Below, in pieces: positions 8,128 through 15,441 of a stretch of DNA of 35,742 nucleotides. The stretch spans positions 1 to 35,742 of the forward strand of contig CAYXXZ010000023.1 of assembly GCA_964469165.1 (NCBI GenBank). Reading direction: 5' to 3'. Source of the DNA: CAYXXZ01 sp964469165. Its GTDB lineage: Bacteria > Pseudomonadota > Gammaproteobacteria > Pseudomonadales > Porticoccaceae. The notes under the pieces were generated by a model. It did no database searches, was not told the DNA's origin, and saw only the letters and a list, made by a program, of their open reading frames with translations. Position 1 is the stretch's first letter; every line of letters begins with the position of its first letter. Made by a program: the position numbers and the translations under genes.

Positions 8128-8561
8128 CGCAAAACCCTTCGGAAGATATCGTCAATGACACGCCGGATGAGCAACGACCGCAAGATGAGCTGAAGGCCTG
8201 GGTGGAGTTGCTCCAACAGGCCGTTGCCGCGGGGGCGACGCTGTCGCAACTGGCAATGCTCGAGTTGCGGTTGGCGCTTGCCGATGGCGGGCGCCTGGTG
8301 GCCTTGGGTCTGGTGATGTTGCCGCTGGCGTTACTGGCGTGGCTGGGCCTGTCGGTGCTGATCGGGTGGTGTGTTTTCCAGTGGGCCGCGTCCGTCGCCT
8401 TGGGGATCGGAGCTTTTCTTGCCGTGCAATTGGTGACCCTGGGAATCCTCGGGGCGGCCTGCGCGCGCTACCGGAAAAGCCTTTCGCTGCCGGCGACGCG
8501 GCGCCACTTGCGACAATTCATGGAGAGCGTAAAGCCCGATGCGCAAGCAACTAAAAGCTGA
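8124..8561 (+). CDS. YqjE-like / phage-holin-superfamily membrane protein
   Basis: 145 residues with a charged N-terminal tail (about 1-40), an amphipathic helix, and two strongly hydrophobic segments (about 57-84 and 89-114), then a basic C-terminus. This is the pattern of YqjE-like proteins placed in holin superfamily III; there is no lysis cassette nearby, so a cell-lysis role is unlikely. It sits second in a yqjDEK-like set, overlapping the DUF883 gene by 4 bases and the next gene by 23. Exact function is unknown. Confidence 0.75.
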   Translation: MTQNPSEDIVNDTPDEQRPQDELKAWVELLQQAVAAGATLSQLAMLELRLALADGGRLVALGLVMLPLALLAWLGLSVLIGWCVFQWAASVALGIGAFLAVQLVTLGILGAACARYRKSLSLPATRRHLRQFMESVKPDAQATKS

Positions 8562-8820
8562 AATTCTGGCGCTCGATACCAAGCTGGTATTGCAGCGCTA
8601 CCAGATAGCGGACAACGCCCAGCGGCGGATCGACCGTCTGCGGCGCATTCCGCCGTTGTGGCTCGTGGGTGGCGGCTTTGGCAGCGGCTTTCTGGTGGGG
8701 CGCTTGCAGAAGAGTTCGTCCGGATCGTTATGGCAGCTGTACCTCACGGGCATGCGGGCCTGGGGTATCGCCAATATGATTCTTCCACCCGCGCCGCTGG
8801 ACTACGGAAGGAGCCTGTGA
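8539..8820 (+). CDS. Small YqjK-like membrane-associated protein
   Basis: 93 residues with a basic, helical N-terminal half (many Arg, Lys, Gln) and one weak hydrophobic segment PPLWLVGGGFGSGFLVG (about 38-54). It is identified as YqjK-like from position and general pattern only; residue identity to YqjK looks low. It overlaps the preceding gene by 23 bases and its stop overlaps the next GTG start (GTGA), so the four genes from 7816 to 9965 form one translationally coupled operon. Confidence 0.6.
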   Translation: MRKQLKAEILALDTKLVLQRYQIADNAQRRIDRLRRIPPLWLVGGGFGSGFLVGRLQKSSSGSLWQLYLTGMRAWGIANMILPPAPLDYGRSL

Positions 8821-9965
8821 GCGGCGACGCGCGACAACCGCAGGAGCCTCGCCGCGAGCCTGTGGCACTGCGCTGGTTGCTGGCCCTCGCTCTTGTTTAC
8901 ACCCTATATTTTGGCCGTACCCTGTTGATTCCCGCCGTGGTGGCGCTGTTGTTGGCGCTACTGCTGAGCCCGCCCGTGGCAGTGCTGAAGCGCTTCTATA
9001 TTCCCCGCGCCGTGTCGGCAATATTGGTGCTGGGTGCTATCTGCGGGCCCTTTGCCCTGCTGTCGATGGAGTTGGCTGAGCCCGCGCAAAAATGGGCGAA
9101 ACGCCTTCCCGAGCTTTCCAGCCACCTGTCGCAGCAATTCGATGCGTTTGCGGTTGCGCTGCAGCCCGAGAAAGTCGTGATCGTTGCCGAAGAATCCGCG
9201 CAGGAGCGTCGTGGTTTTGGCTTCTTCGGGTTGTTTCGAGACGATCCGAGGCCCGCGCCGTCGCCGCAGGTGGAAGAAAAACCCGCTGTCGACGTGGTGA
9301 GCGAAAAAATCGTGCAAAGTGGTATGGATGTCATGGTGGCTGTGCTGGCGGCGGCGCCGATGATCATTACACAGCTGTTGACCTGTGTGATCCTTACGCT
9401 TTTTCTGCTGATTTTCGGCCCCAAATTGTTCAATGTGGCGGTGACGATTTTTCCGCGCCCGGAAAATCGCGGGCGAATCGTCGATATCGTCACGACCATT
9501 CGCAACGAACTGTCGCGCTATATTCTCACCGTCAGCCTGATCAATTTCTTGCTTGGCGCCGTCACCGGCGCGGCGTTGTGGTGGCTGGGTGTGGAGGATG
9601 CATTGTTGTGGGGTGTGCTGGCGGGCTTGCTCAATTACGCGCCCTATGTGGGGCCGGTGATCGCCGTGCTGGTGTTGTGCATCGCGGGGTTTGCACAATA
9701 CGGTGCGGCGTTGCTGGCGCTGATGCCGGCCACGGTGTACTTCGTGTTCAATTTGCTCGAAGCACAGTTTCTCACGCCGACGGTGCTTGGTGTACAGATG
9801 CAGCTCAATCCGCTGGTGCTGGTGGTATGGCTCTTTATCTGGGGCTGGCTGTGGGGCATTGCCGGCGTGCTGCTGGCAGTGCCCCTGCTGGTGAGCCTCA
9901 AAATTGCCGCGCAACGGCTGGGCGTATTGACGAACTGGACGCGCCTCGCCGAGACCGATCCCTGA
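8817..9965 (+). CDS. AI-2E family (PerM/YhhT-like) transporter
   Basis: The 382-residue membrane protein has the family layout: two N-terminal helices (about 18-50), a third near 60-80, a soluble segment (about 90-170), and a block of C-terminal helices ending in VWLFIWGWLWGIAGVLLAVP. That last block, with GPKLFNVAV and NYAPYVGPV, is typical of AI-2E family proteins, some of which export autoinducer-2 while others are Na+/H+ antiporters or of unknown role. The start is the GTG at 8817, with GGAAGGAG 4 bases upstream and GTGA overlap with the preceding stop. The frame is open to 8658 but that part lies inside the previous gene. Confidence 0.85.
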   Translation: MSGDARQPQEPRREPVALRWLLALALVYTLYFGRTLLIPAVVALLLALLLSPPVAVLKRFYIPRAVSAILVLGAICGPFALLSMELAEPAQKWAKRLPELSSHLSQQFDAFAVALQPEKVVIVAEESAQERRGFGFFGLFRDDPRPAPSPQVEEKPAVDVVSEKIVQSGMDVMVAVLAAAPMIITQLLTCVILTLFLLIFGPKLFNVAVTIFPRPENRGRIVDIVTTIRNELSRYILTVSLINFLLGAVTGAALWWLGVEDALLWGVLAGLLNYAPYVGPVIAVLVLCIAGFAQYGAALLALMPATVYFVFNLLEAQFLTPTVLGVQMQLNPLVLVVWLFIWGWLWGIAGVLLAVPLLVSLKIAAQRLGVLTNWTRLAETDP

Positions 9966-9993
9966 AAATCACGGCAGGCACCGGGCCACAAGC

Positions 9994-10018
9994 CGCACAG
10001 GTCACCTGTGCGATTTTT
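9994..10018 (+). terminator. Rho-independent terminator after the AI-2E family gene
   Basis: CGCACAG (9994-10000) pairs with CTGTGCG (10006-10012) around a 5-base loop and is followed by ATTTTT. It lies 29 bases after the stop and before the thiamine operon promoter, so it separates two transcription units. Confidence 0.65.
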
Positions 10019-10040
10019 GGCGTCGGATTTTTGGCGGCGG

Positions 10041-10069
10041 TTGCCCGCTGGGCCCCGGCCCTGTAGAAT
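10041..10069 (+). promoter_or_regulatory. Sigma70-type promoter of the thiamine operon
   Basis: TTGCCC (10041-10046) and TAGAAT (10064-10069) are separated by exactly 17 bases. A start near 10076 would give a leader that begins about 20 bases before the TPP aptamer. Position and spacing both fit; the -35 box is only a fair match. Confidence 0.55.
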
Positions 10070-10095
10070 CCCGCTCCGCTAGATTGTAGTAAAAG

Positions 10096-10190
10096 ACCTT
10101 AGGGGTGGCTGGAATGGAATTTCCGGTCTGAGATGTCCACTGGACGAACCCTTTGAACCTGATCCGGTTAATGCCGGCGTAGGAATAGGT
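10096..10190 (+). promoter_or_regulatory. TPP riboswitch (THI element) controlling thiamine uptake operon
   Basis: The conserved THI-box strings are all present in order: CTGAGA (10128-10133), ACCCTTTGAACCTGATC (10148-10164), GGTTAATGCCGGCGTAGGAA (10166-10185). P1 closes by ACCT (10096-10099) with AGGT (10187-10190). Downstream, GTCTCC (10226-10231) can pair with the GGAGGC of the receptor's Shine-Dalgarno region (10250-10255), and CAGACCGG (10219-10226) is the exact complement of CCGGTCTG in the aptamer (10123-10130). There is no T-tract, so control of translation is most likely: TPP-bound aptamer leaves the sequestering stem free to hide the ribosome site. Confidence 0.95.
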
Positions 10191-10259
10191 GTAGCTCTCT
10201 CAATACCTTCCAAGCGCGCAGACCGGGTCTCCCAAACCCACGCCGTTTAGGAGGCTCAC

Positions 10260-12419
10260 TTGAAATTTTTCCCCAAACCCAAAACCGGTTTTTCCTCACT
10301 GGCTGTACTGGCATTGCCCTTTGCCATGCCTGCCATGAGTGCGGATATCCAGGAAGTCATCGTCACCGCGGATTTTCGCGAAGCGCCGGAAGCCCTGTAC
10401 TCGGGCAGTCTCACTGTCGTGGGCAGCAATGCCATTTCGTCGCGTGCGGCACAGCATCTGGATGAAATCCTCAACATCGCGCCCAATGTCAATTTTTCGG
10501 CAGGGGCGTCGCGCGGGCGCTTCATTCAGATTCGTGGCATCGGCGAGCGTAGCCAGTTCGTCGATCCCATCGACCCGTCGGTAGGGCTGACCATCGACAA
10601 CATCAATCTCAGCGGCGTCGGCAATGCCAGCACATTGTTCGATGTCGAACAGGTGGAAGTGTTGCGCGGCCCGCAGGGCACCCGCTTCGGTGCCTACGGG
10701 CTGGCCGGCATGGTGAATGTGACATCGAAGGCGCCCAGCGATGAATTCGAAGGTCAGATCAGCGGCGGTGTCGGCAATTACAATAGCCGGGAACTGGGCG
10801 CGGTGATCAGCGGCCCACTGGCGGACAATCTGCGCGGCCGCCTTGCGGTACAGCAGTACTTGAGTGACGGCCACATCGATAATATCTACCTGGGCCGCGA
10901 CGACACAGCCGAGCGCGACGAGCTTACCGCACGCGCGCGGCTCGACTGGCAGGTGAGCGAAGATTTCAGTCTCGACGGCACGCTGTTTTACGTGGATGTC
11001 GATAACGGCTACGACAATTTTTCTCTCGACAACAATCGCAAGACACTGTCCGACGAACCTGGCCGCGATGCGCAGGAAACCCTGGCTTTCGGCATTACCG
11101 CAAACTGGACGGGCAACAGCGCGGTCAGTGTCCAGTCAACCTTGGCGCTCGAAAAAACCGACGTGTCCTACAGCTTCGACGAGGACTGGACCAACACGGA
11201 GATTTGCGACGGTCTCGCCTGCGACAGCGCACTGTGGGGATTCGACTGGTGGTATTCCAGTACCGACGCCTATTCCCGCGAGCGCGACTCGGTGCAGCTC
11301 GATATTCGCATGATTTCCGGCGAGGACGGCAAGCTCTTCGGCCATATCGACTGGGTGGCGGGCGCGTATTATTTCGACAAGAGCGAAGACCTGACACGGA
11401 ATTTTTACGACTGGGATCTCGACCAGCCCGGTTTGTTCGCGAGCCGCTATGACAACCGCAATATCGCCCTGTACGGTCAGCTGTCCGCGCCACTGGCGGA
11501 AAAGCTTCAGCTGACGGTGGGCGCGCGTCTGGAGCGTTTCTCCGGTGACTACCACGATATCCTCGAGGTTGTGGCAACGCCCGGTGAAACGCTGTGGGGT
11601 GGCGATATCAGTCTGGAATATCAGGCCAACGACAACACCATGTTGTACGCGCTGGTTTCCCACGGTTTCAAGGCGGGCGGCGTGAATGGCGATGCCTTGG
11701 GCACGGCGCGCAAGAATGATTTTGATGATAGCGTGATCGATTTTCTCAACACGCGTCTGGAGTTCGATACCGAAACCGTGGACAACTATGAAATCGGTAT
11801 CAAGGGCGATTATTTCGATGGTCGCTGGCAACTGCGCGCCGCGGCATTCTGGATGGAGCGCGACGACGTGCAGCTCAAGGGCTGGTACAACGATGGCCCG
11901 CTGTTCGTGGGCTACATCGACAACGGCTCGTCCGGCACCAACCGCGGTGTGGAAATAGAAACGGTCGTGGCGCTCACGCCGCAGTTGCAGATCGACGCCA
12001 GCCTGGGTTATCTGGATACGGAGATCAAGGATTTCTACGTTCTCGGTGATGACGAACTGGTGAACAAGAGTGGCCGCGATCAGGGGCACGCGCCGAACTA
12101 TCAGTATCACGTCGGCGCCAACTGGACGGTGGTGGAAAATCTCGTGGCTCGCGTTGAAGTGGAAGGCCGCGACCGTTTTTATTATTCCGACAGCCACGAC
12201 GCGCGGTCATCCGCCTATAACCTGGTTCATGCCAGTCTCGCTTACAGCCTCGGCAATGTGGATCTCAGGCTCTGGGGCAGGAACCTCACCGACAAGGATT
12301 ATGGTGTCCGGGGCTTTTATTTCGCCAACGACCCGCGTGTGCTGTACGAAGACGACCAGGCTTACGTCCAACTCGGCGATCCGCGCACATACGGCTTGAC
12401 CGCGACCTATAACTTTTAG
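10260..12419 (+). CDS. TonB-dependent outer-membrane receptor, probably for thiamine
   Basis: 719-residue outer-membrane active transporter. A signal peptide (about 1-28, ending PAMSA) is followed by a TonB-box-like EVIVTADF (about 31-38), the plug domain with RGIGERSQFVDP and VEVLRGPQGTRFGAYG (about 130-150), and a long beta-barrel ending in Tyr-Asn-Phe, the usual outer-membrane terminal signal. The TPP riboswitch immediately upstream and the thiamine genes downstream give the substrate; such receptors are known as thiamine-regulated TonB receptors. It starts with a TTG at 10260, with AGGAGG 5 bases upstream. The exact ligand (thiamine, its phosphates or HMP) is not shown by the sequence. 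Confidence 0.92.
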   Translation: MKFFPKPKTGFSSLAVLALPFAMPAMSADIQEVIVTADFREAPEALYSGSLTVVGSNAISSRAAQHLDEILNIAPNVNFSAGASRGRFIQIRGIGERSQFVDPIDPSVGLTIDNINLSGVGNASTLFDVEQVEVLRGPQGTRFGAYGLAGMVNVTSKAPSDEFEGQISGGVGNYNSRELGAVISGPLADNLRGRLAVQQYLSDGHIDNIYLGRDDTAERDELTARARLDWQVSEDFSLDGTLFYVDVDNGYDNFSLDNNRKTLSDEPGRDAQETLAFGITANWTGNSAVSVQSTLALEKTDVSYSFDEDWTNTEICDGLACDSALWGFDWWYSSTDAYSRERDSVQLDIRMISGEDGKLFGHIDWVAGAYYFDKSEDLTRNFYDWDLDQPGLFASRYDNRNIALYGQLSAPLAEKLQLTVGARLERFSGDYHDILEVVATPGETLWGGDISLEYQANDNTMLYALVSHGFKAGGVNGDALGTARKNDFDDSVIDFLNTRLEFDTETVDNYEIGIKGDYFDGRWQLRAAAFWMERDDVQLKGWYNDGPLFVGYIDNGSSGTNRGVEIETVVALTPQLQIDASLGYLDTEIKDFYVLGDDELVNKSGRDQGHAPNYQYHVGANWTVVENLVARVEVEGRDRFYYSDSHDARSSAYNLVHASLAYSLGNVDLRLWGRNLTDKDYGVRGFYFANDPRVLYEDDQAYVQLGDPRTYGLTATYNF

Positions 12420-12422
12420 TTC

Positions 12423-12497
12423 GTAGGTTGGGCTGAGGAACGAAGCCCAACAATTTTACGGCCTCGGCGTTGGGCTTCGTTCCTCAGCCCAACCTAC
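12423..12497. repeat. Perfect REP-type doublet inside the thiamine operon
   Basis: Bases 12423-12451 are the exact reverse complement of 12469-12497 (29 of 29). Each arm is itself a hairpin, with TTGGGCT and AGCCCAA enclosing GAGGAACG. This is the structure of a REP pair (BIME), and the string GTAGGTTGGGCTGAGGAACG is a common dispersed repeat in proteobacteria. It starts 4 bases after the receptor stop and 39 bases before the next gene, so it is transcribed within the operon. Confidence 0.9.
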
Positions 12498-12535
12498 AAC
12501 CGGGTTTCACGAAACCCATACCAGGAGACAAGACC

Positions 12536-12784
12536 ATGATGCTAAGCGCAGAAATCACGCTGTACCCTTTGCAGGAAGATTATCGTCCCATCATCAAGGC
12601 GTTCATCGATCAGCTCGCTGCTGAGAACAGCGTCAAGAAAGAGACATTTCCTACCAGCACCGTGCTGACGGGAGACTATGACGAGGTGATGGCGGTGTTT
12701 TCCCGACTGATGAAATGGAGCTACGAAAAATACGGCAAGATGGTATTCGTGGTGAAATTCCTGCCCGGCTATGAGGCACTTTGA
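12536..12784 (+). CDS. Single-domain YkoF/MTH1187-like thiamine-binding protein
   Basis: 82 residues, one complete copy of the thiamine/HMP-binding YkoF-type domain: MLSAEITLYPL, then YRPIIKAFIDQL, TFPTSTVLTGDYDEVM and KMVFVVKFLPG, matching the ferredoxin-like beta-alpha-beta-beta pattern. B. subtilis YkoF has two such domains and binds thiamine or HMP in the ykoFEDC uptake system. There is no signal peptide, so it acts in the cytosol, perhaps by binding incoming thiamine or sensing it. The start is the first of two ATGs with CCAGGAGA 8 bases upstream. The next gene starts one base after its stop. Confidence 0.85.
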   Translation: MMLSAEITLYPLQEDYRPIIKAFIDQLAAENSVKKETFPTSTVLTGDYDEVMAVFSRLMKWSYEKYGKMVFVVKFLPGYEAL

Positions 12785-13414
12785 TTGCTGAATTTCGACT
12801 ACCGTTCGATCTCCAGCGAAGTCTGGGCGGCATTGGCGCAGATGTCGCCCTGGGAAGGTCTGGCCGTGGCGCTCGCCGTGGCCTACCTGGTGCTGGCCAT
12901 GAAGGAAAGCCTGTGGTGTTGGTATTGCGCCTTCATCAGCACCACGATTTACACCTTCATTTTCTGGGATGTGAGCCTGCTGATGCAGTCGGGGCTCAAC
13001 GTCTTCTACATGGGAATGGCGGTTTACGGCTGGTGGCAATGGCGCAAGGGTGGGCCGCGTCACGAAGGTGTGGCCATTCACCGCTGGCCGCTCGCCACAC
13101 ACGGAAAAATAATGGCACTGATTGTGCTGGCAACACTGGCGTCGGGATATCTGCTTGCGGAAAACACCCGCGCGGTGTGGCCGTATGTGGATGCGTTCAC
13201 CACCTGGGCGAGTGTCGTCACCACCTGGATGGTGGCGAAAAAAGTGCTGGAAAATTGGCTTTACTGGATCGTCATCGACTTTGTGTCCGCACTGCTGTAT
13301 TTCGATCGTGGTCTTTATCTCACGGCATTGTTGTTTTCCGTTTATGTGGTCATGGTGACCTTCGGCTATTTCAACTGGAAACGCCATGAACGCAATGCAC
13401 GCCGTGCGGCTTGA
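12785..13414 (+). CDS. pnuT: PnuT-type thiamine transporter (PnuC family)
   Basis: 209-residue inner-membrane permease. About six to seven hydrophobic segments; the family stretch AMKESLWCWYCAFISTTIYT (about 38-57), with its Trp-rich core, and MGMAVYGWWQWRKG (about 77-90) are diagnostic of the PnuC family. PnuC proteins move vitamins by facilitated diffusion and depend on intracellular phosphorylation for trapping; a kinase follows here. TPP-riboswitch control points to thiamine, hence PnuT rather than PnuC (nicotinamide riboside). Start is a TTG directly after the preceding stop, with GAGG 9-10 bases upstream. It overlaps the kinase gene by 29 bases. Confidence 0.88.
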   Translation: MLNFDYRSISSEVWAALAQMSPWEGLAVALAVAYLVLAMKESLWCWYCAFISTTIYTFIFWDVSLLMQSGLNVFYMGMAVYGWWQWRKGGPRHEGVAIHRWPLATHGKIMALIVLATLASGYLLAENTRAVWPYVDAFTTWASVVTTWMVAKKVLENWLYWIVIDFVSALLYFDRGLYLTALLFSVYVVMVTFGYFNWKRHERNARRAA

Positions 13415-14147
13415 CGAGGCGCTGTCTTCCTGGCGCCAATGGTATCCCCGGCTTTCGGCGCGTCCACAGGTCGTGCGCAGGCTCACGGGAGGGCTTACCA
13501 ATGTTTCCTGGCTGGTGGATGCCGGTGGTGTCCAGCTTGTGGTACGTTTGAATTCGCCGTTCGATTTTGAATTCAATATCGATCGCGGTCGTGAGTTATA
13601 TATTCTCCGCGCTGTTGCCGATCTGGGATATGCGCCAGCTGTGCACCATGCCGATCTCGAACGGGGATTTCTGGTCAGTGAGTTCATCGAGGGCTACGCG
13701 TGGACGGCACGTGATGTGCAGCAAGAAAACAACCAGACTTTGTTGCGTAAGTTGATGTCGGCTGCGCAACAAATTTCCCTGCCGTTTCCAAAATTCGATT
13801 ACTGGGCTCACCTGTGCCACTACGAACGGTGTCTCGATCGCCGCGGTATTGTCATCGACGGCGCGCTGCGGCAACGCAAACAGGATAATGCACACGCTAT
13901 TCAGGCTTTTCAGCGCGCAGACTGGACACCCGTACTGACCCATCACGACCTGGGCGTGGGGAATCTAATCCGGCGCGGTGATCAACTTTATGTTCTGGAT
14001 TGGGAATATGCCGCTGCCGGTTATGGCGGCATGGATTTTCCCGATGCCGCCGGGCAACTCGCTGAGGCGGTGGTGGTGCCCGGGCTTTCCCGGCTCATCG
14101 ATGATTATTGGTTCTTGCTCAAGTCGCGGTTGGCCGCACGCTCCTGA
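13386..14147 (+). CDS. Thiamine kinase-like phosphotransferase (APH/choline-kinase fold)
   Basis: 253 residues with the aminoglycoside-phosphotransferase fold: GGLTNVSWLV (about 35-44, nucleotide loop), the catalytic loop HHDLGVGN (about 183-190) and the metal-binding LDWEYAA (about 203-209). In this operon it most likely phosphorylates thiamine to thiamine monophosphate and traps what PnuT brings in; it may be ThiK-like, though the APH family also includes choline kinases. The ATG at 13386 lies inside the end of pnuT, so translation is coupled. Its 3' end overlaps the oppositely oriented ectR by 43 bases. Confidence 0.8.
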   Translation: MNAMHAVRLDEALSSWRQWYPRLSARPQVVRRLTGGLTNVSWLVDAGGVQLVVRLNSPFDFEFNIDRGRELYILRAVADLGYAPAVHHADLERGFLVSEFIEGYAWTARDVQQENNQTLLRKLMSAAQQISLPFPKFDYWAHLCHYERCLDRRGIVIDGALRQRKQDNAHAIQAFQRADWTPVLTHHDLGVGNLIRRGDQLYVLDWEYAAAGYGGMDFPDAAGQLAEAVVVPGLSRLIDDYWFLLKSRLAARS

Positions 14148-14635
14148 GGTTGTTCGGCGACCTGTTCGCGATCCAGATCCCCTACATCCAAAATGGGCGA
14201 CGCATCGATATCTTCCGCGTGCATCATTTGCGCGACCCGCTGCAATGACGAAAGGATCATGGACTTCTCCCAGTTCTTCAGGTTTGCGAACTGCTCAACG
14301 AATTCTTCCTGAAGCGGTGTCGGGGCTTCGATGATGGCTTTCTTGCCTGCGTCGGTCAGCGACACATAGACCTTGCGCCTGTCCTGGGTGGATTTTTCCC
14401 GCGTCAGCAGCCCGCGATTTTCCAATCTTGTGACGATAGTCGTGACGGTCGCCTGGCCGAGGGAAATGGCGCGCGCGATGTCGCCGATGGTCTGCGCGCC
14501 GCCGCGTTCCAGGGTCTGCATGATGAGAAGCTGTGGTGCCGTGAGACCTGCAGTTTTGCTGAGATGCTTGGAATGCATGTCGGTGGCACGAATGACGCGT
14601 CGCAGCGCCATCAATACTTCATCTATCTGTTTCAC
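14105..14635 (-). CDS. ectR: MarR-family transcriptional regulator of ectoine genes (EctR-like)
   Basis: 176-residue winged-helix regulator. It has the MarR pattern: LTAPQLLIMQTLERGGAQ (helices 2-3), IARAISLGQATVTTIVTRLE (recognition helix, about 53-72), then LLTREKSTQDRRKVYVSLTD (wing, about 75-94). EctR1 of methylotrophs, a MarR repressor divergent to ectABC, is the nearest known model; the divergent placement here is the same. The start is a GTG at 14635, supported by the family N-terminus. The C-terminus runs on about 20 charged residues and overlaps the thiamine kinase gene. Confidence 0.88.
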   Translation of the reverse strand: MKQIDEVLMALRRVIRATDMHSKHLSKTAGLTAPQLLIMQTLERGGAQTIGDIARAISLGQATVTTIVTRLENRGLLTREKSTQDRRKVYVSLTDAGKKAIIEAPTPLQEEFVEQFANLKNWEKSMILSSLQRVAQMMHAEDIDASPILDVGDLDREQVAEQPQERAANRDLSKNQ

Positions 14636-14712
14636 AAGGATTTTTCCGTGTTGGATAAATACAAAGAGTAATCCTGCAGCAGGCTAAAGGCAATCCGCTA
14701 CTCTAATTCAAT

Positions 14713-14740
14713 TTGCATTATGAGATCCATTGAGTACAAT
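14713..14740 (+). promoter_or_regulatory. Probable sigma70 promoter of ectABC-ask with possible EctR site
   Basis: TTGCAT (14713-14718) and TACAAT (14735-14740) are 16 bases apart, in the ectR-ectA spacer and facing ectA, 92 bases before its start. An inverted repeat TTGAG (14730-14734) / CTCAA (14749-14753) brackets the -10 box and could be a MarR-type operator. The whole spacer is AT-rich compared with its flanks, as expected for a regulated promoter. Confidence 0.5.
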
Positions 14741-14831
14741 ACATATTCCTCAAGCGAAATGTAGTTTTTGATGATTAATGACCCTTTAACGCCTGTTTTA
14801 CATAGAAAAATACGTTGAGGTGAATGTAATT

Positions 14832-15371
14832 ATGGGCGATTCCAAACAAGATGATTCCGTAGCTGGCGAGGCCGGCGGGAGCGCTTCAGACGACTTTGTG
14901 TTGAGCGCGCCGGTGGCTGAGGATGGTTTCCGTGTCCACCAATTGATACGCGCCTGTCCTCCTCTCGACGAAAATTCAATTTATTGCAACCTGCTTCAGT
15001 GCGACCATTTCGCGGATACCAGCGTCAAGGTCGAAAGACAGGGCGAGTTGGTTGCTTTCATCTCCGGTTACATTCCCCCAGCCACTCCCGACGTGCTGTT
15101 CATTTGGCAGGTGGCAGTGGCTCCCAGTGCCCGCGGGCACGGGCTTGGCGGGAGAATGTTGCGCTATCTCGTGGATTGTGACGCCTGTCGTGCAGTGCGT
15201 TACATGCACACCACGGTCACGCCCGACAACGAAGCCTCAACGGCAATGTTCGAGGGTTTTGCACGCCGCCATGGCGCGGCGCTCAGCAAGGATTTGCTGT
15301 ATCACAAGGATCGCCATTTCGGCGGCCAGCATGAATCAGAAATCCGCTTCACGATCGGCCCGCTGCGTTGA
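14832..15371 (+). CDS. ectA: L-2,4-diaminobutyrate acetyltransferase
   Basis: Second step of ectoine synthesis: acetyl-CoA plus diaminobutyrate to N-gamma-acetyl-diaminobutyrate. The 179-residue GNAT protein has FRVHQLIRACPPLDENSIYC (about 33-52), typical of EctA, IWQVAVAPSARGHGLGGRML (acetyl-CoA site) and TPDNEAS near 134-140. I choose the ATG at 14832 because GAGGTGA lies 8 bases upstream; a GTG at 14820 sits within that site. First gene of ectABC-ask. Confidence 0.95.
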   Translation: MGDSKQDDSVAGEAGGSASDDFVLSAPVAEDGFRVHQLIRACPPLDENSIYCNLLQCDHFADTSVKVERQGELVAFISGYIPPATPDVLFIWQVAVAPSARGHGLGGRMLRYLVDCDACRAVRYMHTTVTPDNEASTAMFEGFARRHGAALSKDLLYHKDRHFGGQHESEIRFTIGPLR

Positions 15372-15441
15372 GTCGCACAGTGGATCGTTTTCCACCCACA
15401 GAAGGGGTAGTGCCCCAACTCGTAACTCACCAGAGGACACC

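Noticed and set aside
8958..9914. 318-codon open frame opposite the AI-2E family gene
   Set aside because: His/Gln/Arg-rich composition typical of the reverse strand of a Leu/Val/Ala-rich membrane protein; no start context.
11136..12197. 353-codon open frame opposite the thiamine receptor
   Set aside because: Antisense shadow; no motif, no ribosome site.
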